This document shows positions 22,294 through 33,448 of a stretch of 64,000 nt of DNA, piece after piece. Source of the DNA: Plotosus lineatus (lineage: Eukaryota; Chordata; Actinopteri; Siluriformes; Plotosidae). The stretch's first letter is position 1. Each line of letters opens with the position of its first letter. The DNA lies in contig CM045751.1 in assembly GCA_024760905.1 (NCBI GenBank), positions 5,495,001-5,559,000 on the forward strand, in the 5' to 3' direction. Under the pieces are notes generated by a model, which searched no databases, was not told where the DNA came from, and was given only the letters and a program-made list of their open reading frames with translations. The translations under genes and the position numbers were made by a program.

Positions 22294-23534
22294 AATAAAA
22301 TTGAAACCAAAGCATTGCTTTAAAATATCAGACACTTGAACCGTCAAACATATCGAACCACACCGTAGTTGTCCACGACGCACACTTATCACAATAAAAA
22401 AAATGCACGCGAAGTTCCCTGCACAGGGCATGACACAGGACTCTGTGTACATTCTTTGTTCTGGTAAACGCGTACTATGGTCACCTCAGGCATGGTTTGA
22501 TGTGTTCAGCGCTTATGCAAGGTGAAGGCAGACGATTATTTTTAACTCTGTTCGACACTGTAGAGCACAGTGGTAGGCTTCATGTCTCTGGTTACAGCTG
22601 GAAGTGATCAAAGAGTGAAAATCGTTCCAGTACTTCCATAGCCTACATTTTAAACACAAGAGTCCACAATTCCTCACATCACGCCTTTCGTCAGGAACCA
22701 GGAAATAGTGCTGCACATTATTCCATCCTTTGTAATCGGAAAGGTTGCCCAGCATTTTTCTTGAAGAAATTTGTAAGCAGCACTTCAACACCAGCACAAT
22801 CTGATCCATGTTGAATAGATCAGACCTTCTCGATCAACATATGTTCCTCTCCAAAGGGGGCCAGGCAGAAGAAAGTCAGTGCTTGCGGCAGCATGACCTC
22901 ACTAGAGTCCTGGCTGTTAAACATTCCCAAGTCCTGCAGAAGGATTTACATAAGAAGTACAGTGCTGCCTTATCAATATTCATGCTGACTGACCTATCGC
23001 ACTCATCTCCTTGACCCAGAAGATATCCAGCATTAGAGTTCCACTCGAAGGAATTGCACACTTTTGTTTTTTTTTTTTCCAAATCTATTGTAATATTGAT
23101 GTGGGCAGACATTAGCACAGACGTGTAGACGTGCGGTTCACTGTCGACTCCTGACAGCTCAGTGCGACTTCTCTCCGTGAGTTTTGTACCACTGAGAGTT
23201 CAATCCTTTATTTTGTTGATTCTTGGGAGAGGAACGAGTGTGTATGGTATGCATATGTGTCCGGGAAAATAGACGCCCTGATCCATATTGACATATTGAT
23301 ACTTTTCACCCTGACATTTTGTTTTTGTTAAACCACTGTCCAAGAATGTTGATGCTCCATGCGCTTTTTTTTTTTTTTTTTTTTTAATTTCACACAGAAT
23401 TAGAAAATGTTACAGGCTGTAATATCGATGTGTACAAAAGAAACTACTGATGCTTCTTCATCTACACAGTCAGAAATGCGAGCGATCCACAGTCAGACAC
23501 ACAGACAGAGAGCGAGAGAGAGAGACTCACACAC

Positions 23535-23573
<39 letters not shown>

Positions 23574-24118
23574 CACTGTGTATACTATACACAGCCATAA
23601 CCATCTGGTCTGCAGCTAGGCAACCCCATACACAGCACGCTGCACTGCACAGCATGTTCGGACTCGTTTCTATCGTATATGGATGTTTGTGCTGCAGTAG
23701 CTCTGCACCGACATCAGATCAAACGTACTACCCTTTACTCCTCACGTGCCCATGACGCTCCTGGCTGTTTATTGGTTATCCTTCCTCGGACCACCTTTGT
23801 TGGGTACTTACCGGTGCATACCAGAAACACCCCACAAGCCTTTCCATATTGAAACTGAATGGACCCGGTCGTTTACCCGTTACGGTGTTTGTTAAAGTCA
23901 CCCCGAGCCTAGCATTGCTCCTGCTTCCAGCCAATCAGCTTCAAGACCTGAGTGTTCCTTTTCTTTCTGCCTGACCCACCCACTCTGTGTTTTGAGGATA
24001 ATCAGTGTTAATTACCTGACCTGTCATTGTTTTTAATGATTTTGTTGGTATGACTGATTGGCATGTATGTACAGATAAAAAAAAAAAAGTACTTTAATAA
24101 TAAAGCAGTGAAAAATTT
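22294..24118. other. Intron sequence, no gene recognised
   Basis: Two head-to-head open frames (98 codons minus at 22513-22809; 68 codons plus at 22808-23014) match nothing I recognise. Simple repeats: poly-T 23364-23385, (GA)n/(ACAG)n at 23507-23573, poly-A about 24079-24090. Confidence 0.45.
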
Positions 24119-24410
24119 CAGCGGCTTGGTGGCGCAGTGACTCCCACGTCCTACTCACAGCAAGAATTTCGATTCCCAGGCTCGAGTATTTCTATGTGCA
24201 CGTTGCACGTTCTCCGCATGTGTGTGCATAGGTTTCCTCCGGGTACTGTGGTTTCCTCCCAGAGCCCAAAAACATACACAGTCGGTTGATTGGCTGTTGC
24301 GAATCACCCCTAGGTGTGAGTGGTTGTATGCCTGTCGAGCTGTTCAGGGTGTACCGAGCCGGTGCCCAGACTCAGCTGAGATGGGCACCAGTCTTCCTGC
24401 AACCAAATAT
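24119..24410 (+). repeat. SINE-A, 3' end truncated
   Basis: Head cttggtggcgcagtgactc, body gggtactgtggtttcctccc, tail to gagatgggcaccagtcttcc, then lost. Immediately followed by another SINE-A in the same orientation. Confidence 0.87.
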
Positions 24411-24420
24411 TACAACGGCG

Positions 24421-24745
24421 TAAATCGTTGGCACATCCGTCATGTGGTAGCACATCCGCCTTACAGCAAGAAGCTTTTGGGTTTGATTCCCAGCCTGGGC
24501 GTTTGTATGTTTTCGCCGTGCTTGCGTAGGTTTCCTCTGGGTACTCGGGTTTCCTCCCACAGTCCAAAAACATGCACAGTAGGTTAAGTGCCTCTTCTAA
24601 ATCACCCCTGATTGTGACTGTCGGCCCTGTGATGGCCTGGCAAGCCTTCCAGGGTGTACTCTGTCCTTGCCCGGAGTCGGCTGAGATGGGCACCAGCCTC
24701 CCCGTGATCCCAATTGGGATTAAGCGGTTCAGAAAATGAATGCAT
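24421..24745 (+). repeat. SINE-A, full length
   Basis: Box B gtttgattccc at about 24481, the full body and a complete tail ending ggattaagcggttcagaaaa. Confidence 0.9.
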
Positions 24746-24840
24746 GGTTGACTGTGTACAACGCGTTACCTACTAATAATTTAATATTAAAAAATCAGAC
24801 GTTACCAATGAGGAGATGCAACGATGTCCAAAGGACGTTT

Positions 24841-25093
24841 TATCCTTTCATTTTCTATAACCGCTTAATCCAAGTTAGGGTCGCGGTGAGTCTTGCACCC
24901 AGTATGCCAGTAGTGGTTGTTTTACAGGAACCTCCCACCATAGACCGTGAGAGACGTGGCCGGCCTACGATAACCCAGTTAGCTGCACCGGGTGGTGGGG
25001 GTGTTCAGTGATAACCCGTGGAGAGTGGGGCTTGAACCCACAACCTTAGAATCAGCGACCCAGCACCTTTACCACCAGACCACCACTGCCCTA
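24841..25093 (-). repeat. SINE-B, minus strand, internally deleted
   Basis: The tail (ttcattttctataaccgctt) joins directly to the 5' body (gtggttgttttacaggaacc). About 100 bp of the middle are missing. The head ends ccaccactgcccta. Confidence 0.87.
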
Positions 25094-25203
25094 TGTTTTG
25101 TACAAATGCATGCTATTTTTAATTGGTGTACTCACAGCGTACCCTTTTAAACTGTAATGGGAATATGCAAATTTTTCCATTACCTTTAAACTTTAATTTC
25201 TCA

Positions 25204-25503
25204 TGGTGCGAGGTGGCACAGCGGCTTCTTGTAGCCATATTTATCACATTGGCCAACACGGATAACGGAGTCCCCAGGTCAAAGCTATGAGTCCCACTAT
25301 CATTGGGTTAATAATAACAATAATAACAATAATAATAATAACAATAATAATAATAGTGTGCGTGCGTGTGTATGTGTGTGTGTGTTACCCCTGCACTGAT
25401 CTGTTCAGGCTGTTCCTTCTCCAACTTTGCCCGTAGTCGGCTGAGATGGGCACCAGCCGCCCCGCACTTCTAATTAGGATGAAGCTTCTTAGAAAATGAA
25501 TGA
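25204..25503 (+). repeat. SINE-A remnant with (AAT)n and (GT)n
   Basis: A head scrap (gtgcgaggtggcacagcgg), then an (AAT/AAC)n tract 25308-25353 and a (GT)n tract to 25384, then the shared tail (cccgtagtcggctgagatgg). Confidence 0.7.
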
Positions 25504-25627
25504 CTTACAGTGTGATAATTATTTCAGTCACATCAGCTCCGACAGTTTTAAATGATTTATTGATTATAGAAAAACATCACCTGCCAATCACATAAAAAGA
25601 CATTGTGAATGTATACCGTATATCATT

Positions 25628-25741
25628 TACTCCGATCAGCGTGATTCTGAAGATGAAGAGCTCGGTCATCCATATCTTCCCTATAACAGTGGAGTGTGAC
25701 TGCACCTTATCCAGAAGCTTCGGAGAAGAATAAACCCAAAT
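25628..25741 (-). pseudogene. Connexin-like N-terminal coding relic
   Basis: On the minus strand the frame reads W-V-Y-S-S-P, then [19 protein letters not shown] and [12 protein letters not shown]. In family knowledge, connexins start MGDW-x3/4-(K/R)LLDKVQxHSTxxGKxWLTVLFIFR. This is the cytoplasmic N-terminus and first half of membrane helix 1 of a gap-junction subunit, closest in my memory to teleost Cx32.2/Cx28.9-type proteins. The required next part (GDEQ, CNTQQPGC) is absent: the frame continues [13 protein letters not shown] and stops near 25577. The start methionine and GD are also changed. It is therefore a roughly 31-codon relic, not a working gene. Connexin coding regions usually lie in one exon, so a lone fragment is best read as a truncated pseudogene. 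In human, GJA1 and NKAIN2 are on the same chromosome band (6q22.31), so local descent is possible. Confidence 0.7.
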
Positions 25742-26271
25742 ATCGTAGACACGGCGAGAACGTGTAAAACAGGAAGTAATACGAAGATTAAACCAGGAAA
25801 CCATGAACATGTGATGCATCAATGCGACCCAGTTCATAATCTCGGTTACGGGAATGACGGAATAATCAGCACAGTTTGACTGTGGTAGGTTTTGTGCTAT
25901 TGAGTTGAACAAATACATTGAAGTCATTAGCATATGCAGATGTATTTGATGTATGTTTTTTTTTTTTTTTTCTTATTTCTTCCTCACCATATGTGCACTT
26001 TCACAAAGCAGTTGAAGGCAAGTTGCTCTTTCTCTCAGCCTTAATTCCTGCAAGCAAGAAACGGATCAGTGTTGCACAGCTGTGAGCCAAATTCACAATC
26101 AATATCGATAGAGACGGTGAATCTCAGGAAGCCCTGGATGTGTGGAAGAGCATCTGCTTCATGCCTGCAGCGTTACGGTTAATTGTAAACAAGAGTTATG
26201 ATCAATACTGTAAAAAAATAAATAAATAAATAGTATCTGTGCTAGGAAAAAGTTAAACTATTTTTCGAGAC
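25742..26271. other. Intron sequence beyond the connexin relic
   Basis: The open frame of the relic extends upstream on the minus strand to 25933 but that part does not resemble connexin. Poly-T at 25957-25971. Nothing else recognised. Confidence 0.5.
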
Positions 26272-26562
26272 GCGTGGCATCGTGGTGTAGTGGAGAGAGC
26301 ATGTGTTCCTCACAGCAAAGAAGGTCCTGGGTTGAATTGCAGTTTCGGGCTTTTCTGAGTGGAGTTTGTAATGGTCCACCTGTGGGCTTGCATTGGTTTC
26401 CTTCAGGTATGCAAATCAGGTTCATCGACTAATTAGCCAAATTGCCCTAGGTGTGTGTGTTGCCCCACAATGGTCTGACAAACTGTTCAGGATGTACCCC
26501 CACTTTCACCAAGGCCTGACTTGAGCTTGTGAACTTAATAAGAGGTTCAACAAATGAGTAAG
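26272..26562 (+). repeat. SINE-A, old copy
   Basis: Head gtggcatcgtggtgtagtgg, box-B-like gttgaattgc, body gagtggagtttgtaatgg, weak tail aagaggttcaacaaatgag. Confidence 0.82.
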
Positions 26563-26646
26563 TCCTGTATTTTGAAATGATGTTCATGCATTTTCTTGAG
26601 CAATTCGTTCTTAAAGTACAAAATTATCATCAATATTTTTGACTAC

Positions 26647-26842
26647 AGCGATCCCTCGCGACTTCGTGCTTCAGTTTCTGCGGCTTCGGTGCATTGTGGG
26701 TTTTTCAAAAATACTCATCGAAAAATAAAAAAAATAAGGAAATTCGGGAAAATGCAACAAAACAAGTTCCAATTATGCAAAAAAAAAAAAAAAAAAACAA
26801 ACAACCCAAAACCCCCCAACAAAACTACTTTTTTGTGTGAGG

Positions 26843-26889
<47 letters not shown>

Positions 26890-27092
26890 ATTTACATCTT
26901 ATGCATTATTTTTGAATGTTTAATTGTTATTATAAGCATTTATAGCATTGAATCTGTGTTTATTGATATTATATACATGTACATATACGTCACTCAGGGT
27001 GGGGTCAATCCGACTTCATGGATTTTGGCGGTCACCTTTGGGGGAGCTCGGTCCCCATTAACCATGGAAAGTGAGGTATCCCTCTACTTTCA
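26647..27092 (-). mobile_element. Tigger/pogo-like MITE, family shared with 42.0 kb and 56.1 kb
   Basis: The left end is TA then CAGCGATCCCTCGCGACTTC; the right end is ggtccccattaa..gtgaggtatccctcta. Shared internal landmarks are a poly-A tract, aaccccccaacaaaactact, a (GT)n (26846-26887) and tattgatattatatacatgt. It is the reverse of the copies at 42035 and 56084. A long open frame across it is an artefact of the GT tract. Confidence 0.8.
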
Positions 27093-28017
27093 TTTTAGAG
27101 TTGATCCCTTTGGTTGCACCCATCAATCAAAATTACGTACAAGTAGTTTAACAGTTTGTCCAGATTTTTCCGACAGATTTCAAAAGTAGGCGTCGTGGTG
27201 GCGTCGTGGTGAGCAATTAGTAATGAATCTGTGCTCTTTCTGCTTCTTGGCGTTTAAAGCTGTATAAGCAAATAAATTTTTATCTCGATGCTTCAGACTT
27301 GTGTCTCGGCGGTTTATTCATAATCAATACTTTACATTTTTAGACTTTTAGATGCGGCTTATAAGGATGGTGTCTGCGCTTTAGAGGCTGGGACTGAGAA
27401 ACTGCGAGTAAACTGAATCTCTTCATCATCTTCCAGTCTAAACGAATCGTGGGATACGAACCCCGTGATGAATTATTCCATCTAGATCTTATTTTTGAGC
27501 CTGAAAGGAGCAGATGTGCAAGTAAGAATCAATTCAATACAAGTTTCTTTTTCTTCAAACACTCGTATTTCATTCTGCTTAAGCACATCTCAATACTTTT
27601 TCTTTTTTTTTCTTTTTTTTTTTCTCCCAAGCTTGCAAGTTCTCAGACCGGGTTTTAGTCACTGTTGCACCCAAAAATCTATCAAATGCAAAAAAAAACA
27701 AAAAAAACTCCTTTTTCAAAATTCTAAATCAGCCCGGTTGCAATCCTGTTGTTATGAAGTGCACTTTTCAAGCAAATTTACTTCAAGGAGTTTGGAGTGT
27801 CACATGAAAAGCTGCACTCTGAAAAGGAATAACCAGGAGGAGGGACAAAAAAAAAAATCATACAGCTTGAATCTGAGTGTAAATTCAGTCAATTAGCAGG
27901 TACTGGGTGGATATTAGTCTCCGACTCATGCGCGATCGTGGCAATCGAAAAGTATTTATTTGGACCTCGAAACATAAAGCTTTTTAAATATTTAAGTTTG
28001 ATCCAATCAAATGATAT
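27093..28017. other. Intron sequence, no gene recognised
   Basis: A small SINE-A head scrap at 27189-27215 (ggcgtcgtggtggcgtcgtg), a T-rich run at about 27600-27625, and A-rich patches at 27691-27708 and 27848-27858. Confidence 0.5.
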
Positions 28018-28362
28018 TCATTTGTTTTCCAAACCGCTTGATCCTAATTAGGGGCGTGGGGAGGAGGGTGCCCATCTCAACCGACTCTATGCGAGGGCAG
28101 GGTACACCCTGGACAGCTTTCTATGCCATCGCAGGGCCGACACTCACACAACCATTCACATCGAGAGGTGATTTGGAACAGCCAGTTAGCCGACTGTGCA
28201 AGCTTTTGGACTGTGGGAGGAAACTGGAGTACCAGGAGGAACCCCTCGCAAGCACGGGGACAACATGCAAACTTCAAACAGAAGCACCCAGGGTGGGAAT
28301 CAAACCCAGAAACTTCTTGCTGTGAGGTGGACGTGCAAACTGCTATACCACTGTGCCGCCCT
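28018..28362 (-). repeat. SINE-A, full length, minus strand
   Basis: Tail ccgcttgatcctaattaggg, internal cacacaaccattcacatcg (the unexpanded form of the microsatellite site), body ggactgtgggaggaaactgg, and head ataccactgtgccgcccta. Confidence 0.92.
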
Positions 28363-29017
28363 ACTCCAATATTTATGACAGGACAAAAAAAACCCAACAT
28401 AATTTCCGTTGTTCGCATCAGAAGCCGAGCACTTTTCCAGCATTGTGAATTGAGGTGTGTATGGCATTGGATTTATTCCCATTCCTGCCAGTTTCCAAAG
28501 CAATTCTTTCTTTGTTTTTTTTTGGGGGGGGTCCACATTTTCTCCCTAATTTATTCATTTCCAATTTCCACCCCTCATTTATTGCCTTTCCTATCACATG
28601 ACCACCACCAACCCAGGAAACACAAAAGCATGCAGGTGCACCATCACTGGCATGCAACGCTAGCCACCAGTCTCTTTTCAAACTGTGGTGCACATGTATT
28701 TGGGGGCGCTCTAACGTCATCAAAGGGAAAGCGCTATCCTCCCCCTCATATGAATGAGCTCATGACTGGCTGGCGATGGCTTTGAGTGACAGGGAAGTGG
28801 GTGTATCAAAACAAACTTTAACCAAATGTTAGATGTGCTAACAGAAGAACCCGTAGGCATCTAGAGCCTCGCCGAGGGAAATATGATGATGATGATGATT
28901 TTTCTGACAGATGCACAGTAATTGGTTCTGTTTCTTAAAGTAAAGTAGAACCAAGCTCCTGAACAAAAGAGCAGGCCCCTCACTAGAGGGCCCAGAGGCC
29001 GCAACCAGCCAATCAGA
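28363..29017. other. Intron sequence, no gene recognised
   Basis: Open frames of 100-220 codons start inside the neighbouring SINE and have no known match. A (ATG)n-type run lies at 28883-28900. Confidence 0.5.
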
Positions 29018-29242
29018 CAACGGTGCTGTACTGGTTCGCATGTCTGCCTCACAGCAAGAAGCAAGAAGGTCCCAGGTTCGATTCCCAGCTCGGGCATTTG
29101 TGTGCAGTCAGCATGTTCTCCTCGTGCTTGCATGGGTTTCCTCCGGATTCTTTGGTTTCCTCCCACAGTCCAAGAACATGCACAGTAGGTTAATTGGCTG
29201 TTCCAAGTCACCCATTGATGTGTGAGCGTGAGTGTTCTGATA
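29018..29242 (+). repeat. SINE-A, 3' truncated
   Basis: Head with a duplicated cagcaagaagcaagaagg, box B gttcgattccc, body to gtgtgagcgtgagtgttctg. The tail is missing. Confidence 0.88.
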
Positions 29243-31192
29243 GTTCTACCTGATATGGTAGTGTACTGCTGCAGTCCGTCTACAGACTTGTGCTATCTGG
29301 AATGCATTCCTTCTCAATCCAGCTGCAAATCGGGCTTCATTGCTGCCTTCTTCTGAACTCAGAACCGTCGTGTTTTTCTGATGTTTCTTATTCATAAGGC
29401 GATTCTGCCTCTAGAACAACCACTGACTAGATGTTAGGCTTGTGATGTTGACTGTATTATACCATTGCCATTGTGTGCAAGTCGATATGACCTGTGGTTC
29501 TGAAGGAAAAGTAGTTGCATTATTGTTTACAAAGTGATGCAATGAAACAACAGCAGAAGCTTGTTTTGAATTCTGAAGATCAGATATTCTCCTCATTCCT
29601 CGACATTTCAGATATCGGTGGTATAACATGGTAGGATCTCTAATCCACTAAATACTACAGGTCGTCAGGAAGCTGCTTCCCCACCTCCACCCAAAATTCT
29701 TGCTTTAGGTGCACATCCTCCAAAACCTGTTTGACTTCCTCCTCACAGTTATTTAGCTTTGTGATCTTTGGCTGCAAAACGCCACATGCAGTGTACTGGG
29801 AGGCATACCAGGCTGGGTGGAGCTATTGCTGTGCTATAGAAGAACATCTGCCTGTTAATTTTCATGTTTTTTGGGGTTTTTTTTTTATTTTATTTTTTTT
29901 TTGGGGGGGGGGGGTTTGCCTTAATTACCTGTAAACAAAGGCAAGAATGCTTTCAGAACTGATGTATAGGGACTTCAAATAAATGATATAATCCATGAGG
30001 TGTCAATTGTATTGTTCTCGTCCATCCATGTTGTCTGTATGGGTTCTTTAGTTTCTCTTCCCTCAAGTGAGAAGACGGATCGGTGACTATAAATTATCCC
30101 TCGTGGCAAAATGGTGCGTGAATTTGCTTGTGCACGATACCGAGTGATTGATCACAACCCTGAATATAAAATAAATAAATAAAATGGTTGCCGAAGATAA
30201 AGAGTTGAATCTCTGGGAATTTGCTCACACTTAGATGACAAACCTAAACCCTGCTTAAGTTGTGCTGGGAATTTTTTTCCCCCCAGCGCTTCTCTGGAAA
30301 TATTACTATGGCTTGCGGCAACAGAGTAAACTGCCTCTGCAGACGGTGTTTGTTCCCTCAGGCAAAAAGTGCTCGCTCTACACGCATCATGAACAGATCA
30401 AAGAACGAAGTTTTATCATCGGAGCTGGAATAATTATTAAGAGTAGCACAGGATTGCACTGGGGTTAGCACTGCCTACAGGTATAGCTCTGAAGCTGTCT
30501 GTTCACTGTTACAGAAAATGAAAACAATTAAAAATGGAAAAGTTACAATAAATTATTATCAAACCTATTGTTTGTTTGTTTTTTATTTATTTTTTTGTGG
30601 AACGAGGACAAATAAACCCATTGTATGGCAACTGAAGAGAGGTATAACCGGTTCACCATGACTTTTGGCGGTGGGAAACGAAGTTGGCGGTCTGACAGCT
30701 TAGAGGCCGCCCATGTCAATGCGGTTTGGGGCATCAGGACAATCAAGTGCAGACCACATCAAGAAAACTTGACTGGCGTAGTCGCAGTTGGAAAAAAATA
30801 TATATTGCCAAAGTGGGTAACCACCACACCCATAATCGAACCTACAAGTAGTTGCTACAAAGCTAGAAACTCGAAATTATCAAGAACGTCTATGTATGGC
30901 ATTCAGCAAAACTATATGTCCAAACCCGTAATATCCCAGCATGCAAAACACCCCTGTTCACAAAAGCAAGGTCCATTAAGACATGTCCGCCAATCCCAGG
31001 TGAGTAACAAGGATGTGTCGCCAGAACACGTTGCCAGTCTATTGCAGGAATAACACAACCATTCACATTCACACCAATGAGCGTTTTGGAGTCATCACTA
31101 TTATATTAACTGCAGGTTTTGTACAGCGTCAGAGACCCACAGTACCCTTAACCATCAAACTAACCTTGCCGCCGTGACCCCAGATCCATATT
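29243..31192. other. Long repeat-poor intron stretch
   Basis: Contains T/G runs (29876-29917) and a 142-codon open frame at 30625-31053 with no recognisable match. A short block near 30960-30990 (agcaaggtccattaagacat) resembles Tc1-like transposase DNA, and 31010-31080 resembles a SINE scrap. Both are too short to call. Confidence 0.4.
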
Positions 31193-31325
31193 ATGCAGCC
31201 ATACTCAGTGTTTGTCCCTCATGAGCCCTGTGAGCACCTGATCTCAGAAGCTAAGCAGGGTTGTTTCGATTTAAGTACCGTACTTGGATATGAGGCTGCC
31301 TGGGAATATCAGGTGCTGTGTAGAG
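31193..31325 (+). pseudogene. 5S rRNA-derived sequence (pseudogene or 5S-type SINE)
   Basis: The text ctgatctcagaagctaagca with the following ggg is the 5S internal box A region, and gcctgggaatatcaggtgct is box C. Between them, gtacttggatatgaggctg matches gtacttggatgggagaccg. The 5' part (gcagccatac...ccctgtgagcacc) is recognisable but diverged, with small insertions. It is not a working 5S gene. It may be a 5S-headed SINE (SINE3 type), although the sequence after 31325 is unassigned. Confidence 0.78.
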
Positions 31326-31973
31326 TTGGAGAAAGACCTGGCAACTCACCCAGTAAAAAAAGAAGAAAAAATCTGCAATGAAAACTGCATGAGAATAGAG
31401 TCGTCAAAAGTCAGATGCGGCCGCAGCAACAAGAACAACAATCTGTGTGAGGGTTCGAGATGACCCAAGTCTCTGATGTGGAGAGATTCTGTAAGATTTA
31501 TTCTGAAGCGGGCTGTATTGATGCAAGTGTTGAATATTTGCCGATGGCTAAAGCTCAACCGGTTGAACAAGCGGACAGTTAGGAAAAACAAGGAGAGCAG
31601 CAGCTCAACACAAAGTGCTTCTCCACAAAATGGGTGCTCAGGACACACACAGCAGTCAGACTGCAAACAGTGTAATCCCGTAACGTGAGGAAGGCCACGC
31701 CGCTATTATAATGTCGATGCACAATAATAGCAGTAATATCAGAGCAATGCACATCACTGCTGGTAACACAGGGCATCGATCACCTTGTACTAGATACTTA
31801 TTTATTTACACACACGCACACACATGCAGCGTCTGACGCATATCTAAATTCTTCTGGGAAATTACGATCCTATAAATAGTCACTTTTGCAGGTTTTATTT
31901 CTAAATATTTAACAACAGCCCGATATCATTAACCATATAAATGAACTTGACTGAATAAGATCAGGCTGCGTGC

Positions 31974-32048
<75 letters not shown>

Positions 32049-32242
32049 ATTTGGTTCAGATTTCTACTGTAATTCCTGGTAGAGATTTTTCAAAATCTGT
32101 GAAGCCGAAGCATTGAAAAAAGAGAGAAATAATAAGGAACCTTTTCACAAACACGGAAAAAATACTTGTGCAAATTCTTAATAAATACATCACGTTCAAC
32201 AACAGACAAAAGCAATTAAATTATTAAGACGGCACAAATGTT
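31326..32242. other. Intron sequence with a long (GT)n
   Basis: (GT)n of about 40 units at 31967-32046, preceded by gtgcgtgcgt. No coding signal recognised. Confidence 0.6.
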
Positions 32243-32500
32243 CAGCACGTACCAGCCTTGGGTGTTTCTGTGCGCTTGCCTGAGTTTCCTCAAGGTTTCC
32301 TCCCACTGTCCAAACGCATGCACGTTAGGCTAAATTCCTGTCCCAAGTTGGCCCTGGGAGTGAGTGTGAATGGTTGCGTGTCTGCCCTGCAAAGGTCTGA
32401 CGAGCTGTTTAGCATGCACCATGCCTCCACTTGGTGTCGACTGAGATAGGGACCAACATCCCTGTGACCTTTAATGGGATTAAGCAGTTCAGAAAATGAC
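32243..32500 (+). repeat. SINE-A, head missing
   Basis: Starts in the body (gtaccagccttgggtgtttc) and runs to the tail gggattaagcagttcagaaa, which abuts the minisatellite. Confidence 0.82.
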
Positions 32501-33448
32501 TATGAAGATATGTAGACTGTACGATGGTACGTATGAAGATATGCAGGCTGTACGATGGTACGTATGAAGCTAGGTAGGCTGTACGATGGTACGTATGAAG
32601 CTATGTAGGCTGTACGATGGTACGTATGAAGCTATGTCAGCTGTACGATGGTACATATGAAGCTATGTCGGCTGTACGATGGTACATATGAAGCTATGTA
32701 GACTGTACGATGGTACGTATGAAGCTATGCAGACTGTACGATGGTACGTATGAAGCTATGTAGGCTGTACGATGGTACGTATGAAGCTATGTCAGCTGTA
32801 CGATGGTACATATGAAGCTATGTCGGCTGTACGATGGTACATATGAAGCTATGTAGACTGTACGATGGTACGTATGAAGCTATGCAGACTGTACGATGGT
32901 ACGTATGAAGCTATGTAGGCTGTACGATGGTACGTATGAAGCTATGTAGGCTGTACGATGGTATGTTAGTTGTGTAATGGTATGTACGACATGTAGACTG
33001 TACGATGGTATATACCAGGGGTGTCAACTCTGAGGGCCACAACACTAAATTTAAAGTCGATCAAGGGCCGAATAAATCACTGAAACATCTGTTTGAAAAA
33101 TCAACCGTGAAATCCACCGCAAAATGATACGTCGAGAAATGTCACCTCTTTTCCTCTTTACTTGCATTTTGTGACCAGGCTTAACGACGATAAGCAAGCA
33201 TGCAATCTTTTTGGAGTCATGAATGACCTGTGTTTTACTTGAAAAGGCTACTGCTTCCACCTAGTGGAAGGATGACGAATTAGGTTTCATGGTAATAGTT
33301 GAGGCAAAGATGTATGGTAATCATAATCTTAGTAAACTCATACAGGCCACCTAAAATGAGTGGGCGGTCTTCAAATTTGACACGTGTGGTATATACGATG
33401 CAATGCAGACTGTACACTGGTATGTATGAAGGTGTGTAGACTGTACGA
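32501..33448 (+). repeat. 31-bp minisatellite with a 155-bp higher-order repeat
   Basis: Fifteen units of 31 bp (type tatgaagctatgtaggctg + tacgatggtacg) fill 32501-32965. Diverged units follow to 33015 and again after the inserted element to about 33448. Variants at unit positions 10-16 and 31 show that units 4-8 (32594-32748) repeat as units 9-13 (32749-32903), a five-unit higher-order block. Confidence 0.92.
33016..33388. mobile_element. hAT-like non-autonomous element, 373 bp, exact 8-bp duplication
   Basis: Ends caggggtgtcaactctg and caaatttgacacgtgtg form the short inverted repeat CA..GTGTCAA. The 8-bp target duplication gtatatac lies at 33008-33015 and 33389-33396. It sits within the minisatellite. 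No transposase frame. Confidence 0.9.

Noticed and set aside
22513..23014. Head-to-head open frames of 98 and 68 codons
   Set aside because: Looked at as a possible bidirectional gene pair; no recognisable domains, start context or splice signals.
25577..25933. Intact 118-residue connexin-related protein
   Set aside because: Only about 31 residues resemble connexin; the start and the extracellular loop are missing, so it is recorded as a relic.
26596..27189. 197-codon frame (plus)
   Set aside because: Runs across a MITE with poly-A and GT tracts; chance frame.
28123..28785. 220-codon frame (plus)
   Set aside because: First half is antisense SINE-A, second half shows no protein features.
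30625..31053. 142-codon open frame (plus)
   Set aside because: No recognisable domain, no splice context, and its 3' part overlaps repeat-like scraps.
31193..31325. Functional 5S rRNA gene
   Set aside because: Stem regions diverged with insertions and no poly-T terminator directly after the gene.
32501..32965. Regular 31-bp repeats resembling a CRISPR array
   Set aside because: Units are contiguous without unique spacers and the context is a vertebrate intron; it is a minisatellite.
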